Assembly (NCBI GenBank): GCA_018644665.1
Contig: JABGQA010000137.1
Location: forward strand, 1 to 37,003
Source: Candidatus Poribacteria bacterium
GTDB taxonomy: Bacteria > Poribacteria > WGA-4E > GCA-2687025
DNA: 37,003 bases
Reading direction: 5' to 3'
Shown in pieces: positions 22,845-31,572 of this stretch. Each line of letters opens with the position of its first letter. Position 1 is the stretch's first letter. The position numbers were made by a program, and so were the translations under genes. The notes under the pieces were generated by a model. The model had not been told where the DNA came from. It ran no database searches and saw only the letters and a list, made by a program, of their open reading frames with translations.

Positions 22845-24269
22845 TCAAGCGCGCGCGTCCACCTCTGTCGGGGGCTCCGTGAGGCCGAAGGCCGCCGCGA
22901 CCCCGCCCAATGAGATGAGCGCGAAGAGCAGGAACACTGCGCGGTAGGCCACTGCCGGCGCGGCGCCCGCGTCGAATTGAGTCTGCAGGAGCATCCCGGC
23001 CAGGGCCGTGCCGACCACAGCGCCGATGAACCGAAGCATGCTGTACAGGCCCGCCGCCGAGCCCATTCGGTCGGCGGGTATGCGGCCCATGGCGATTCTG
23101 TGTAGAGCCGCGAGCATGAGACCCGCCCCCAGTCCGTGAGACGCAAGCAGACCCACCGTCGGCCACAGCGTCGCTGTGTCGGGCATGCGTGAGAATCCCA
23201 GCATGACGCCCGCCTGCACGCTCAGCCCTACGACGACCGGGACGCGGCTCCCCAACCGGTCCGCGAGACGCCCGCCGAATCGGACGATGAGCGCCATCGA
23301 GCCGGGGTTCACCATCGCCATCAGGCCGATGCGCGTCACCGGCAGGTCGTGAACGTCTGTGAGATACAGTGGGACGAGAAACGACATGCCGCCCATCGCG
23401 AACATACGCATCGCGGCGCAGAATGACGTGAGACCGAAGGTCCGCTCGCGCACCGCGGTCAGGGAGATGAGCGGCGAAGGGCGGTGCGATTGATGCCACA
23501 AAAGGCCCGCGCTCAGCGCGATCGCGGCGCCCAGGAGTCGCCAGTCGCGCATGGGCGCGACGCCCGTCACCGGGCGGCTGGACAGGTAGAAGAGCCACGC
23601 GCTGACGGCTCCCGCGAGGAGGGCCGCCCCCGGCCAGTCGAACGACTTGAGGAAGCCCGGCGTCCTGCCGTTGGTCCCGTGTGGGATCGCGGCGCGGACG
23701 ACAACGAACGCGACCACGCCCGCGGCTAGCGGCAACGCAAAGGCGGCACGCCAGCCCCAGGCCGCAATCAGGACGCCCGCGAGCACCGGGCCGACGAAAG
23801 CCGTCGTGGGTCCCACGGAGCTCCAGACGCCGAGGGCTCGACCGCGTTTCTCTGGGGCGAAGATGGCCGAGATCAGGGCCATCCCGAGCGGCATGATGCC
23901 GCCGGCGCCCATGCCCTGGATCGCTCGGCCGGCTACGAGCCACGGAAGATTCGGCGCCAGGGCGGTGACGGCCGTGCCGGCAGAGAACAGGGCGACGCCG
24001 ATCAGGAGAAGGCGACGCGGGCCGAGTCCGTCGCTCAGCCGCCCGTAGACGGGCATGAGCACGGTGAACGCGAGCATGAACGCCGTGGCGACCCATGCCG
24101 TCTCATCGGCGCGGATGGCGAAGTGATCTCGGATGACCGGGAGCGCCACACGCGACATCGACGACGTGAGCGGCATCAGCATCGACGGGAACATCAGGCT
24201 GATGAGAACCCGTCGGGCGGCCGCGTCTGTCACTCCGTCGCCTTCGTCCGTGCCCTCTCGGTCTCCCAC
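22845..24269 (-). CDS. MFS transporter, DHA2 (EmrB/QacA)-like
   Basis: Protein of about 474 residues with 12 to 14 transmembrane helices. Motif A is GRLSDGLGPRRLL after helix 2; GRAIQGMGAGGIMPLGMALIS and the motif C-like VGPTTAFVGPVLAG are typical of drug-proton antiporters of the DHA2 type. It would export small toxic compounds. The start is uncertain. The GTG at 24269 has AGGAG four bases upstream, a GTG at 24233 has GAAGG seven bases upstream, and an in-frame ATG at 24326 lies inside dispersed repeat copy 3. The only sizeable neighbours are the GH4 gene upstream and the small membrane protein downstream, both on the same strand. Confidence 0.83.
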   Translation of the reverse strand: MGDREGTDEGDGVTDAAARRVLISLMFPSMLMPLTSSMSRVALPVIRDHFAIRADETAWVATAFMLAFTVLMPVYGRLSDGLGPRRLLLIGVALFSAGTAVTALAPNLPWLVAGRAIQGMGAGGIMPLGMALISAIFAPEKRGRALGVWSSVGPTTAFVGPVLAGVLIAAWGWRAAFALPLAAGVVAFVVVRAAIPHGTNGRTPGFLKSFDWPGAALLAGAVSAWLFYLSSRPVTGVAPMRDWRLLGAAIALSAGLLWHQSHRPSPLISLTAVRERTFGLTSFCAAMRMFAMGGMSFLVPLYLTDVHDLPVTRIGLMAMVNPGSMALIVRFGGRLADRLGSRVPVVVGLSVQAGVMLGFSRMPDTATLWPTVGLLASHGLGAGLMLAALHRIAMGRIPADRMGSAAGLYSMLRFIGAVVGTALAGMLLQTQFDAGAAPAVAYRAVFLLFALISLGGVAAAFGLTEPPTEVDARA

Positions 24270-24317
24270 GCGACTCCTGTCTAGTGGTTCGCCACACGGG
24301 TTCTGTGGGTAACGCTT

Positions 24318-24359
24318 GGACCCCATCCTAACCTTCCCCTGCTAGGGGAAGGCATTCAG
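24318..24359 (+). repeat. Dispersed hairpin repeat, copy 3
   Basis: Starts GGACCCCATCC. The 8-bp perfect stem is 24332-24339 with 24345-24352, loop TGCTA. It lies between the GH4 stop and the MFS gene. The complement of its CCCCAT gives an ATG at 24326 that is in frame with the MFS coding sequence. Confidence 0.8.
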
Positions 24360-24430
24360 GCCCGCACTGCGCCACGCGTATCCGTCGGGAGGTAGTGGCT
24401 CGCGCGACGGCGCCGCGTTGCGCGCGCGTC

Positions 24431-25798
24431 CTACACGCCCCAGTGGTCGGGAAGCGCGCCGTCCGGTCCGCTGAACATGCCGTCCATCTCGTGCGCCTCG
24501 ATGAGTTCGTCGCACAGGTCGCGGATCTGGTCGAGCGTGAGTTCCGCGCCCGTGTGCGGGTCGAGCATGGCGGCGTGGTAGACGGCCTCTCGGTCGCGGT
24601 TGAGCGCGGCGTCCACCGTCAGCAGCTGCGGGTTGATGTTCGTGCGGTTCAGCGCCGCTAGTTGCTCGGGTAGGTCTCCGACGTAAGTCCCCTGCACGCC
24701 GTTGCGATCGACCATGCACGCCACCTCGACACACGTCCGCGACGGCAGGTTCGTGATGAGGCCCTTGTTGAGGATGTTGCCGCCGATCTGTAGCGGCGTG
24801 TCCGTCTCCATCGCCTCCATGATGTAGGACCCGTACTCGTGCGTGCGGGAGTGCGACAGGTTCGCATCGTGGACGAGGTCCTTGCTGCGCTCTTTCCAGT
24901 GCGCGATCTGGTTCACGCAGCGACGCGGGTACTCGTCGAGCGGAATGTTGAACTCCTCGATCAGCTCGGGGTGGCGGTCGCTGATCCAGTAGGGCAGGTA
25001 CTCGGCGAGGTGCTCGGACGACTCGGTGATGTAGTAGCCGAAGTGGCGCATCATCTCGTAGCGGACCATGTCGTAGTGCTTCTTCCCGCCGGACTTGCGC
25101 GCTTCCTCGTTCATGGCGGCAGCGCGACGTTTGATCTCCGGGTACAGGTCGTTGCCGTCGTCGGTGACTTCCAGCAGCCACGCCTGATGGTTGATGCCCG
25201 CGATCCTCCACTGCAGCTTCTCGACGTCGTCGCTCATGCCGAGGTGTCGTAGGATGCCGCTCGCGCACCCCTGCACCGAGTGGCACAGCCCGACCGCCCG
25301 GATGCTGGAGCCTTCCAGCACGGCCCCTGTCACCATCGCCATCGGGTTCGTGTAGTTTAGGAACCACGCGTCGGGGCAGACCTCTTCCATGTCGCGGGCG
25401 AACGCCATCATCGGCGGGATGGTGCGGAGTCCGCGGAATATGCCGCCGATCCCGAGCGTGTCGGCGATCGTCTGGCGGAGGCCGTACTTCTTGGGTATCT
25501 CGAAGTCGATCACGGTGCTCGGCTCGTAGCCGCCGACCTGAATGGCGTTGACGACGTACTTGGCGCCTCGTAGGGCGTCCTTGCGATTCTCCGTGCCGTG
25601 GTAGGTGGATATCCTCGCGCGGCCGTCGTTGATGTTCTTGTTGATATTGTCGAGCATGAGCTTCGACTCGGCGAGACGCTCGGCGCCGACATCGTAGAGG
25701 GCTATCTCCGCGTCGCGTAGCGGGTCGGCGCACATGCAGTCGCCGAGGACGTTCTTCGCGAATACCGTGCTGCCCGCGCCCATAAACGTGATTTTCAT
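24431..25798 (-). CDS. Glycoside hydrolase family 4 (alpha-galactosidase/alpha-glucosidase type)
   Basis: Protein of 455 residues, the normal GH4 length. A Rossmann start with GAGS at 7-10 binds NAD. NYTNPM at about 148-153, GLCHSVQG with the metal-ligand cysteine at about 172, and GINHQAW with the histidine at about 204 are the family's Mn/NAD catalytic motifs. GH4 enzymes cleave glycosides by an oxidation-elimination route and are cytoplasmic; LCHSVQ is typical of the MelA/AglA alpha-glycosidases. The ATG has GAGG closely upstream. No sugar transporter or regulator adjoins it, so the substrate is not indicated. Confidence 0.9.
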   Translation of the reverse strand: MKITFMGAGSTVFAKNVLGDCMCADPLRDAEIALYDVGAERLAESKLMLDNINKNINDGRARISTYHGTENRKDALRGAKYVVNAIQVGGYEPSTVIDFEIPKKYGLRQTIADTLGIGGIFRGLRTIPPMMAFARDMEEVCPDAWFLNYTNPMAMVTGAVLEGSSIRAVGLCHSVQGCASGILRHLGMSDDVEKLQWRIAGINHQAWLLEVTDDGNDLYPEIKRRAAAMNEEARKSGGKKHYDMVRYEMMRHFGYYITESSEHLAEYLPYWISDRHPELIEEFNIPLDEYPRRCVNQIAHWKERSKDLVHDANLSHSRTHEYGSYIMEAMETDTPLQIGGNILNKGLITNLPSRTCVEVACMVDRNGVQGTYVGDLPEQLAALNRTNINPQLLTVDAALNRDREAVYHAAMLDPHTGAELTLDQIRDLCDELIEAHEMDGMFSGPDGALPDHWGV

Positions 25799-25981
25799 GC
25801 GTACCTCTCAACCGATCCCAGGATGCCCGACCACGGGCGCCTCGCGACGACGTTTGACGGGCCTAAGATAGCGCACTTTCCGGCGACATTGGTAGCTTCG
25901 CGTGGCCGGCCGCGCACCTCCTCGGGCGCCCTACAATGAGCGTGAGCGCGTCGCCGTCACGCCAGGACGAGGAGGGTCGCT

Positions 25982-26413
25982 GTGCTGCTCGCCATCGAAC
26001 ACGCCAACATCACCGTGCCCGACCTCGACGCCGCGATCACATTCCTGACGACGGCGTTCCCGGAGTTCCAAGTGCGCGGACGAGGCGTGAGCGACACAGA
26101 CGCCGGGCCCAAGCAATGGGTTCACCTGGGCACGGACGCCGCGTACATAGCAATCGAGCAGAACGCCAAGCCGAGTGACAGCGACCGTCGCCCGTACCGG
26201 GACAACGGCGTGAACCACCTCGGGTTCGTCGTCGATGACGTGGACGGGGTCATTGAGCGACTGGCGGCGGGCGGGTATCGGACGGGCATTCCCGTCGAGC
26301 CGCACGCGCACCGGAAACGCGCCTACTTTCCCGACCACTCCGGCGCCGAGTACGAGTTCGTCGAGTACTACTCGGATGACCCCGCAGAACGGAACGCGTC
26401 GTATCCGAGCTGA
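25982..26413 (+). CDS. VOC family protein (glyoxalase-like)
   Basis: Protein of 143 residues. It opens IEHANITVPDLDAAITFL; the likely first metal ligand is the histidine in EHANI, with NHLGFVVDDVDGVIERL mid-chain and EYEFVEY at the end, giving the H...H...E pattern of metal-binding VOC proteins such as glyoxalase I. The GTG start has GGAGGG five bases upstream. It differs from the tandem VOC pair at 21.6-22.4 kb and is not a recent copy of them. The substrate is unknown. Confidence 0.82.
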   Translation: MLLAIEHANITVPDLDAAITFLTTAFPEFQVRGRGVSDTDAGPKQWVHLGTDAAYIAIEQNAKPSDSDRRPYRDNGVNHLGFVVDDVDGVIERLAAGGYRTGIPVEPHAHRKRAYFPDHSGAEYEFVEYYSDDPAERNASYPS

Positions 26414-27011
26414 GGCCCCACGAGATCTTGGCGCGCCCCATACGGGAGTCGAAGCCGTCGGTTCTGGCGCACCCACGCCAGAGCCCGGTCGACCGCCCAA
26501 CCGTAGGCAGCCAACTCCTGCCGCCCGCGAGCCTCGTTTCTCGGAAAGGCGAACTCGCCGGTTCCGAAGCTCTCGGCGGTGTGGGTGGCACTCGTGCCCA
26601 CGGCCGCCAGCCACTGGATCGGACGACGGTGACGATGACCAGGCCCCTCCCACGGGTGGGATCGCGGCGACAGCGGCAGTGACTGCGTGATGTAGGTCCT
26701 GTACGCTGCAGCTAGGCTCACGGAAGCGGGGTCGGTCGGCATCGGAGATGACACGGCGCTTGCCGCCCAGCTTGCGCCTGTCCACTGGACAGGGATTCGG
26801 TCGTTCCGGCGGCACCGACCCCGCAGAGGGAAGCGCGGTCAGCGGCCGCCTTTTCCGACGACCGGGCCCGGGTCTTCTGCCAGTGGGCCGTCTGGGCGAG
26901 TTGCGAGGGTGGCAGGTCACGAGGCCGCCCCAACGCGCGATCCCTGCGCCTTTCACCGTGCTAGTTGGAGTACGCCAGTTGCGCCACATCGAAGCGGTTG
27001 CTGAGGACGAG
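26414..27011. other. 598-bp stretch without a confident gene
   Basis: No convincing plus-strand gene. A minus-strand open frame (26368-26754, GTG start, 128 codons) has a protein-like middle part (ATHTAESFGTGEFAF, QELAAYGWAVDRALAW) and about three quarters G or C in third positions. It overlaps the end of the VOC gene and matches nothing I know, so it may be a gene remnant. An upstream extension of the ParB-like frame also runs through here but reads as low-complexity filler. Confidence 0.4.
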
Positions 27012-27587
27012 ATGATCGCCGCCTACGTACGGGCGGAGAGCGCTTCGCACCGGCACTCTGGAGAGTTGCGCGACGCGATGCGACGCATGGGCGTCGGCGC
27101 GGATGTGGTCGAGTGCCCCGACATCTCCGACGCCGACCAGAACGCCGCACGGCGGGCGCCTCTCACGGAGACGCGGGAGTACGGCACGCGCCGCGGCCTC
27201 TTCGACGGCTTCCCCACAGACGTGACATGGACCCGCGTCGGTCTCACGCCGCGCGAGATGCTCGGTGTACGGTACATCGACTACGACTACTGGGTGGACC
27301 TGTCCGCAGGCTCTCGCCTCCCGACCGACGCCGCGGTCACGATCCGCGCCGGTCGGACGATTTTCGGCGAGTCGAACCAGGGATTCCTGGACGCCGCCGC
27401 CGCGCTGCGTCAGGGCGAGACGTTCCCCGAGCTCATCCTCGTGGCTGCGTCGACCGACGCGCGGCTCGTGGTACTGGAAGGGAACCTGCGACTGACGGCT
27501 TACGGGCTCGTGCCGGACACGCTTCCGCCAGAGACGACGGCGCTGCTCGGGGTGTCGCCCCGGATGGTGGAGTGGGATCTGTACTGA
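27012..27587 (+). CDS. Small protein with a ParB-like C-terminal motif
   Basis: Protein of 191 residues starting at the ATG at 27012, with GAGGA upstream; a longer frame exists but its extra residues look non-coding. The C-terminal half has PELILVAASTDARLVVLEGNLRLTAYGL, close in pattern to the ParB/sulfiredoxin-like fold (a strand, then EGN-x-R-x-TA in place of the EGxxR motif). The N-terminal half (MIAAYVRAE...) is not recognised. It has no signal or membrane segment. Function is unknown; a nucleotide-binding or partition-like role would be speculation. It stands alone between intergenic regions. Confidence 0.65.
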   Translation: MIAAYVRAESASHRHSGELRDAMRRMGVGADVVECPDISDADQNAARRAPLTETREYGTRRGLFDGFPTDVTWTRVGLTPREMLGVRYIDYDYWVDLSAGSRLPTDAAVTIRAGRTIFGESNQGFLDAAAALRQGETFPELILVAASTDARLVVLEGNLRLTAYGLVPDTLPPETTALLGVSPRMVEWDLY

Positions 27588-27641
27588 TCGCCGAGGCGTA
27601 TGCGAAACGGGGCTGCGTTGGGGTCGCGGCGGCGGCCCGCC

Positions 27642-27684
27642 GGACCCCACCTCCATCCTCCCCTGCAAGGGGAGGACGTTCACG
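27642..27684 (+). repeat. Dispersed hairpin repeat, copy 4
   Basis: Starts GGACCCCACCT and ends GACGTTCACG. The 8-bp perfect stem is 27656-27663 with 27669-27676, loop TGCAA. Relative to copies 2 and 3 two stem pairs are changed on both sides (C-G to T-A, and T-A to C-G). It is intergenic, 54 bp after the ParB-like gene. Confidence 0.8.
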
Positions 27685-27831
27685 TGTTGCGGGCGCGGTG
27701 TGTACGCGGCGCGACCTGGACCTGCCAACTATTTGTGTCACGCCGGCACGCCTCCCGGTTGGCGCCATGCGCGCGACCTGTGCCATCCTACGCCCCGACC
27801 GCGAAACCCTACGCCGGCTGAGGGCCTCCCG

Positions 27832-28983
27832 ATGAAGATCGTCGACCTGCAGGTGATCCCGTTCCGCGTGCCGCGCATCCCGTTCCATGCGGGGGAGTTC
27901 CACCCCGGAACCACCGTGACGCAGACGCTCACGAAGGTCGTCACGGACGAGGGGGCCGAGGGCTACTACCTCGGCGGGGCGGGCCACGGCGACCAGGACG
28001 GCCTGTCCCCCGAGCAGCGGGGCGCGCTGGAAGGCCGCATCAAGAACATGGTCGTGGGTCACGACCCGTTCGACCGGGAGAAGTTCTGGCACTGGATGTG
28101 GGTCGCGAACGTCGACGAGAACATCCTCAGCGTGCTCGACCTCGTGCTCTGGGACCTGCAAGCGCGCGCGTTCGGCGTGCCTGTGCACAAGCTTCTGGGC
28201 GGGTGCCGCGAGCGTGTGCTAGCGTACGGCAGCACCTATCCCAACATGGGATCGCCCGACGAGTACGGCGCCCACGCGCTCGACTGCAAGCGCCAGGGGT
28301 ACACGCACTACAAGATCCACCCGTACTACTTCTGGGACCCCGTCACGCAACAGCCGGACCGCGGCCGCCCATCGCATATCGAGCAGGACATCGAGGCGTG
28401 TCAGGCCGTGCGGGACGCCGTCGGCCCTGACATGACGCTCAGCTACGACCCGTGGGGAACGTACCGCACGTACGAGGACGCCGTCCGCGTAGGCCGAGAG
28501 CTGGAGCGCCTCGATTTCTACTGGTACGAGCATCCGATGTCCGAATACCGCGTGGCTGCGTACGAGAAGCTGTGCCGCGAACTGGACATCCCCATACTGT
28601 CTCCCGAGATCGCCGCCGGCAGCCTTTACACGCGCGCCGACTGGATTCGCCGCGAGGCGTCCGACATGAGTCGCATCGACGTCCTGCGCGGCGGGATCAC
28701 GGGCGTGAAGAAGCTGACGGGCCTTTGCGAGGCGTACGGCGTGCGGTGTGAGATCCACATGAGCGGCTTTGCGAACCTACAGGTTCTCGGCTCCACGAGC
28801 GAGGACACCTGCCAGTACTACGAGCGCGGCCTGCTCGCGCCCGGCGTCGACTACGAGACTCCGCCGCCGTACCTCCACGAGATATGCGACCCGATGGACG
28901 ACGAGGGCTACGTGCGCGTGCCTACGGAGCCAGGGATGGGTTACAGCATCAACTGGGACTACATCGAAGAGCACCGCATCTAG
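27832..28983 (+). CDS. Enolase-superfamily enzyme (mandelate racemase/muconate lactonizing type)
   Basis: Protein of 383 residues with the capping domain followed by the barrel. Visible active-site residues are K161-x-H163 at the end of the second strand (HYKIHPY), metal ligands D206 (SYDPWG), E233 (WYEHPM) and E259 (SPEIAAG), and H309 (EIHMSG), which may be the second-face base. Such enzymes abstract a proton next to a carboxylate, most often in sugar-acid dehydration. I start at the ATG at 27832, where family homology begins, rather than at upstream in-frame starts. The K-x-H variant does not fix a substrate. The DUF418-like gene starts nine bases after its stop. Confidence 0.88.
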   Translation: MKIVDLQVIPFRVPRIPFHAGEFHPGTTVTQTLTKVVTDEGAEGYYLGGAGHGDQDGLSPEQRGALEGRIKNMVVGHDPFDREKFWHWMWVANVDENILSVLDLVLWDLQARAFGVPVHKLLGGCRERVLAYGSTYPNMGSPDEYGAHALDCKRQGYTHYKIHPYYFWDPVTQQPDRGRPSHIEQDIEACQAVRDAVGPDMTLSYDPWGTYRTYEDAVRVGRELERLDFYWYEHPMSEYRVAAYEKLCRELDIPILSPEIAAGSLYTRADWIRREASDMSRIDVLRGGITGVKKLTGLCEAYGVRCEIHMSGFANLQVLGSTSEDTCQYYERGLLAPGVDYETPPPYLHEICDPMDDEGYVRVPTEPGMGYSINWDYIEEHRI

Positions 28984-28992
28984 CCGGCGACT

Positions 28993-30066
28993 ATGGAACA
29001 CGCCCGATCGCCGAGAATCGCCGGGTTCGATGTAGCTCGCGCGTTCGCGATCTACGGCATGACGTTCGTGAACTTCGGGGTCGTGCTCGCCGACCCGACG
29101 GCCGACGGCCCGCGGTGGCCGGCCATCGTAGCGAAGGGCCTAGAGGGGCGCGCTGCGGCGACGTTCGTCGTGCTCGCGGGGATCGGTCTCGCGCTAATGG
29201 CCGCGCGGGCGCACGATACGCACGACCACGCGCGCGTACGCGCCACGATCTTGCGTCGGGCCGCACTGCTGTTCGTCGTCGGCCTCGCCTACATGCCGCT
29301 CTGGCCGGCCGACATCCTGCACTACTACGGCGTCTACCTGGTCGTCGGCGCCGTCACCGTGCGATGGCGTTCGCGAGCGCTCTGGGCAGGCGCAGTTGCA
29401 TCTGTCGGGGCGTTCGTCGCGCTCGCCCTGACGTTCGACTACGAGCGCGGATGGGATTGGGCCACGCTCTCGTACAGCGGCTTCTGGACGCCCGGCGGCT
29501 TCGCGCGGGATCTGCTTTTCAACGGCTTTCACCCGGCCGTCCCGTGGACGGCGTTCCTGCTGTACGGGATCTGGCTTGGGCGACGAGATTGGGGCGACGC
29601 GCGTGTGGTCCGGCGAATCGCGGCGAGCGCGTTCACCGTCGCCGTGTTCGCGGAGGCCGCCGCCGCTGTAGCCGAACACGCCATCGCCGCTCGAAGTCCC
29701 GACGTAGATGGCGCGCTCATCCACGCGCTTGTCGGCACGGCCCCGATGCCGCCGATGCCCATGTACATGCTCGCCGGTGGCGCGTGGGCGACGGCGTTCA
29801 TCGCGGCGTGCGTGGGGCTCACGCGGCGTTGGGCTCCGGCTGCACTCGTGTCGACGGGTCAGTTGGCGTTGACTCTCTACGTCGCGCATGTGGTCGTCGG
29901 GATGCTCGTGCCGGTCGCCGTTCGTGGCGAGCGCGCGTACTCCGCTGCGTTCACGGCCGCCCATGCGCTGGCGTTCTGCGTCGTTGCGACGGTGTTGGCG
30001 TATGCCTGGCGGCGGAGATTCACACGCGGGCCGCTGGAGGGACTGATGCGCCGCCTATCCGGGTAG
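28993..30066 (+). CDS. DUF418/HGSNAT-like polytopic membrane protein
   Basis: Protein of 357 residues with about nine to ten transmembrane helices. The N-terminus RIAGFDVARAFAIYGMTFVNF and the later segments DILHYYGVYLVVG and WTAFLLYGIWLGR are the landmarks of the YeiB/DUF418 and heparan-alpha-glucosaminide acetyltransferase-like group, thought to move acyl groups across the membrane. Histidines in the DILHYY and ALTLYVAHVVVG segments could be functional. It sits nine bases after the enolase-superfamily gene, so the two are probably one transcript. It ends nine bases from the convergent DASS transporter gene. Confidence 0.78.
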   Translation: MEHARSPRIAGFDVARAFAIYGMTFVNFGVVLADPTADGPRWPAIVAKGLEGRAAATFVVLAGIGLALMAARAHDTHDHARVRATILRRAALLFVVGLAYMPLWPADILHYYGVYLVVGAVTVRWRSRALWAGAVASVGAFVALALTFDYERGWDWATLSYSGFWTPGGFARDLLFNGFHPAVPWTAFLLYGIWLGRRDWGDARVVRRIAASAFTVAVFAEAAAAVAEHAIAARSPDVDGALIHALVGTAPMPPMPMYMLAGGAWATAFIAACVGLTRRWAPAALVSTGQLALTLYVAHVVVGMLVPVAVRGERAYSAAFTAAHALAFCVVATVLAYAWRRRFTRGPLEGLMRRLSG

Positions 30067-30075
30067 CGGGCGGTG

Positions 30076-31572
30076 TCAGAGCCGAATGCCCAGGGCCGGC
30101 ACGCCCAACAGGAAGAAGGCCACGGTCACGACGGCGATCCCAAGCAGGTTGAACCAGATGCCCGCGCGCGCCATCTGACGGATGCTCACGTACCCCGAGC
30201 CGAACACGATCGCCTGTGTCGGCGAGGCGACCGGCATCATGAACGCGCAACTCGCGGATAGCGTCGCGGGGATCATCAGCAATCGTGGGTCAAGCGACAG
30301 CGCGACCGCCGCCTGCGCAAGGATGGGGAGCATCAGGGTCGTCATCGCAGTGTTGCTCGTGAGTTCTGTCAGGAACGTGAGCACGAGGCACACGATCACT
30401 ACTAGGGCGACGACCGGCAGGCCGCTCAGCCCCGCGAGCGCGCCGCCGATGATCGCCGACAGCCCCGACGACTGGAATCCCCCCGCCAACGCGAAGCCGC
30501 CGCCGAAGAGCAGGAGCATGCCCCAGGGCAGGTCGCGCGTGGCCTTCCAGCTCATTAGCGCCTCGCCCGCGCGGCTTCGAGAGGGGATCAGGAACAGCGA
30601 GATCCCCGCAGCCACGGCAACCGACGCGTCCCCAACTCCGGGGATTCCGAGCAGCGAGCGCCAGCCAGGGATGCGCAGGCTCGCGCCAAGGTTGAGGTCC
30701 GAGCCGGTCATCCACAAGAGCGCGGTGAGTGCGAACACGGCGCCGGAGACGGCCTCGTCCCGGGTGAGGGGCCCCAACCCTCGAAGGGCGTTGCGCACGG
30801 CGTCGCCTCGTGCGATGACGGCTTCCGTCGGCAGGCGGAAGAGCCGCCACGCCAGCAGATACCAGCCGGCGAGAAGGAACACGGCCGACAACGGCACGCC
30901 CATGATCATCCACTGCGCGAACGTCGGCGCGGGGACGTTGGGGAACAGGTCGCCGAGTACTTCCATGAAGACGAGATTGGGCGGCGTCCCGACGGGCGTC
31001 GCCATGCCGCCGATGTCGGCCGCGTAGGCGATCCCGAGCATTAGCGGCGCGCCGAGGCGCCCGGCGTGTTCCTCGCTGCGCTCCCGGATGTCGCTCAACA
31101 CGGACAGGGCGATAGGCAGCATCACCATGACCGACGCCGTGTTCGAGATCCACATGCTGAGCACGTAGCAGGCGAGCATGAAACCGAGCACGAGCCGTCT
31201 CGGCTGGCTGCCGATGAGAGCCACGATGCTGAGCGCAATGCGTCTGTGCAGCCCCGACCGCTGCAGGCCCAGCGCCAGGAGGAAGCCGCCGAGGAATAGG
31301 AAGATGATCGGCTTACCGTAGTTCGCCGATACGACCTTGAGTTCAGAGATTCCCAGCAGCGGAAGCAACACGAGCGGTAGGAGCGCAGTCACCGGGATGG
31401 GGACGACTTCGAAGACCCACCACAGCGCCATCAGCACCGCGACAGCGGTCATGCGCGGCGCGAGCGAGCCATCGGCCGCGCCCGGTGTCAGCAGCGCAGC
31501 CAGGGCGGCGAGCGCGACACTTGCCGCGGCGAGCGTGTAGACGCGTCTGCCCGAGCCTTTATCCGATTCCAC
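30076..31572 (-). CDS. DASS (SLC13-type) sodium/carboxylate symporter
   Basis: Protein of 498 residues with about 12 helices and two inverted-repeat sodium/substrate sites marked by SNT motifs: WISNTASVMVMLPIA in the first half and ELTSNTAMTTLMLPI in the second. The segment PVGTPPNLVF is also typical. Family members import dicarboxylates or sulfate with sodium. The start is GTG with GGAAGG five bases upstream. No catabolic partner is adjacent apart from the convergent gene pair at 27.8-30.1 kb. Confidence 0.9.
   Translation of the reverse strand: MESDKGSGRRVYTLAAASVALAALAALLTPGAADGSLAPRMTAVAVLMALWWVFEVVPIPVTALLPLVLLPLLGISELKVVSANYGKPIIFLFLGGFLLALGLQRSGLHRRIALSIVALIGSQPRRLVLGFMLACYVLSMWISNTASVMVMLPIALSVLSDIRERSEEHAGRLGAPLMLGIAYAADIGGMATPVGTPPNLVFMEVLGDLFPNVPAPTFAQWMIMGVPLSAVFLLAGWYLLAWRLFRLPTEAVIARGDAVRNALRGLGPLTRDEAVSGAVFALTALLWMTGSDLNLGASLRIPGWRSLLGIPGVGDASVAVAAGISLFLIPSRSRAGEALMSWKATRDLPWGMLLLFGGGFALAGGFQSSGLSAIIGGALAGLSGLPVVALVVIVCLVLTFLTELTSNTAMTTLMLPILAQAAVALSLDPRLLMIPATLSASCAFMMPVASPTQAIVFGSGYVSIRQMARAGIWFNLLGIAVVTVAFFLLGVPALGIRL

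Noticed and set aside
26748..27011. An 88-codon N-terminal extension of the ParB-like gene.
   Set aside because: It is Gly/Pro/Arg-rich and lacks a ribosome site; the ATG at 27012 has GAGGA upstream and begins the protein-like sequence.
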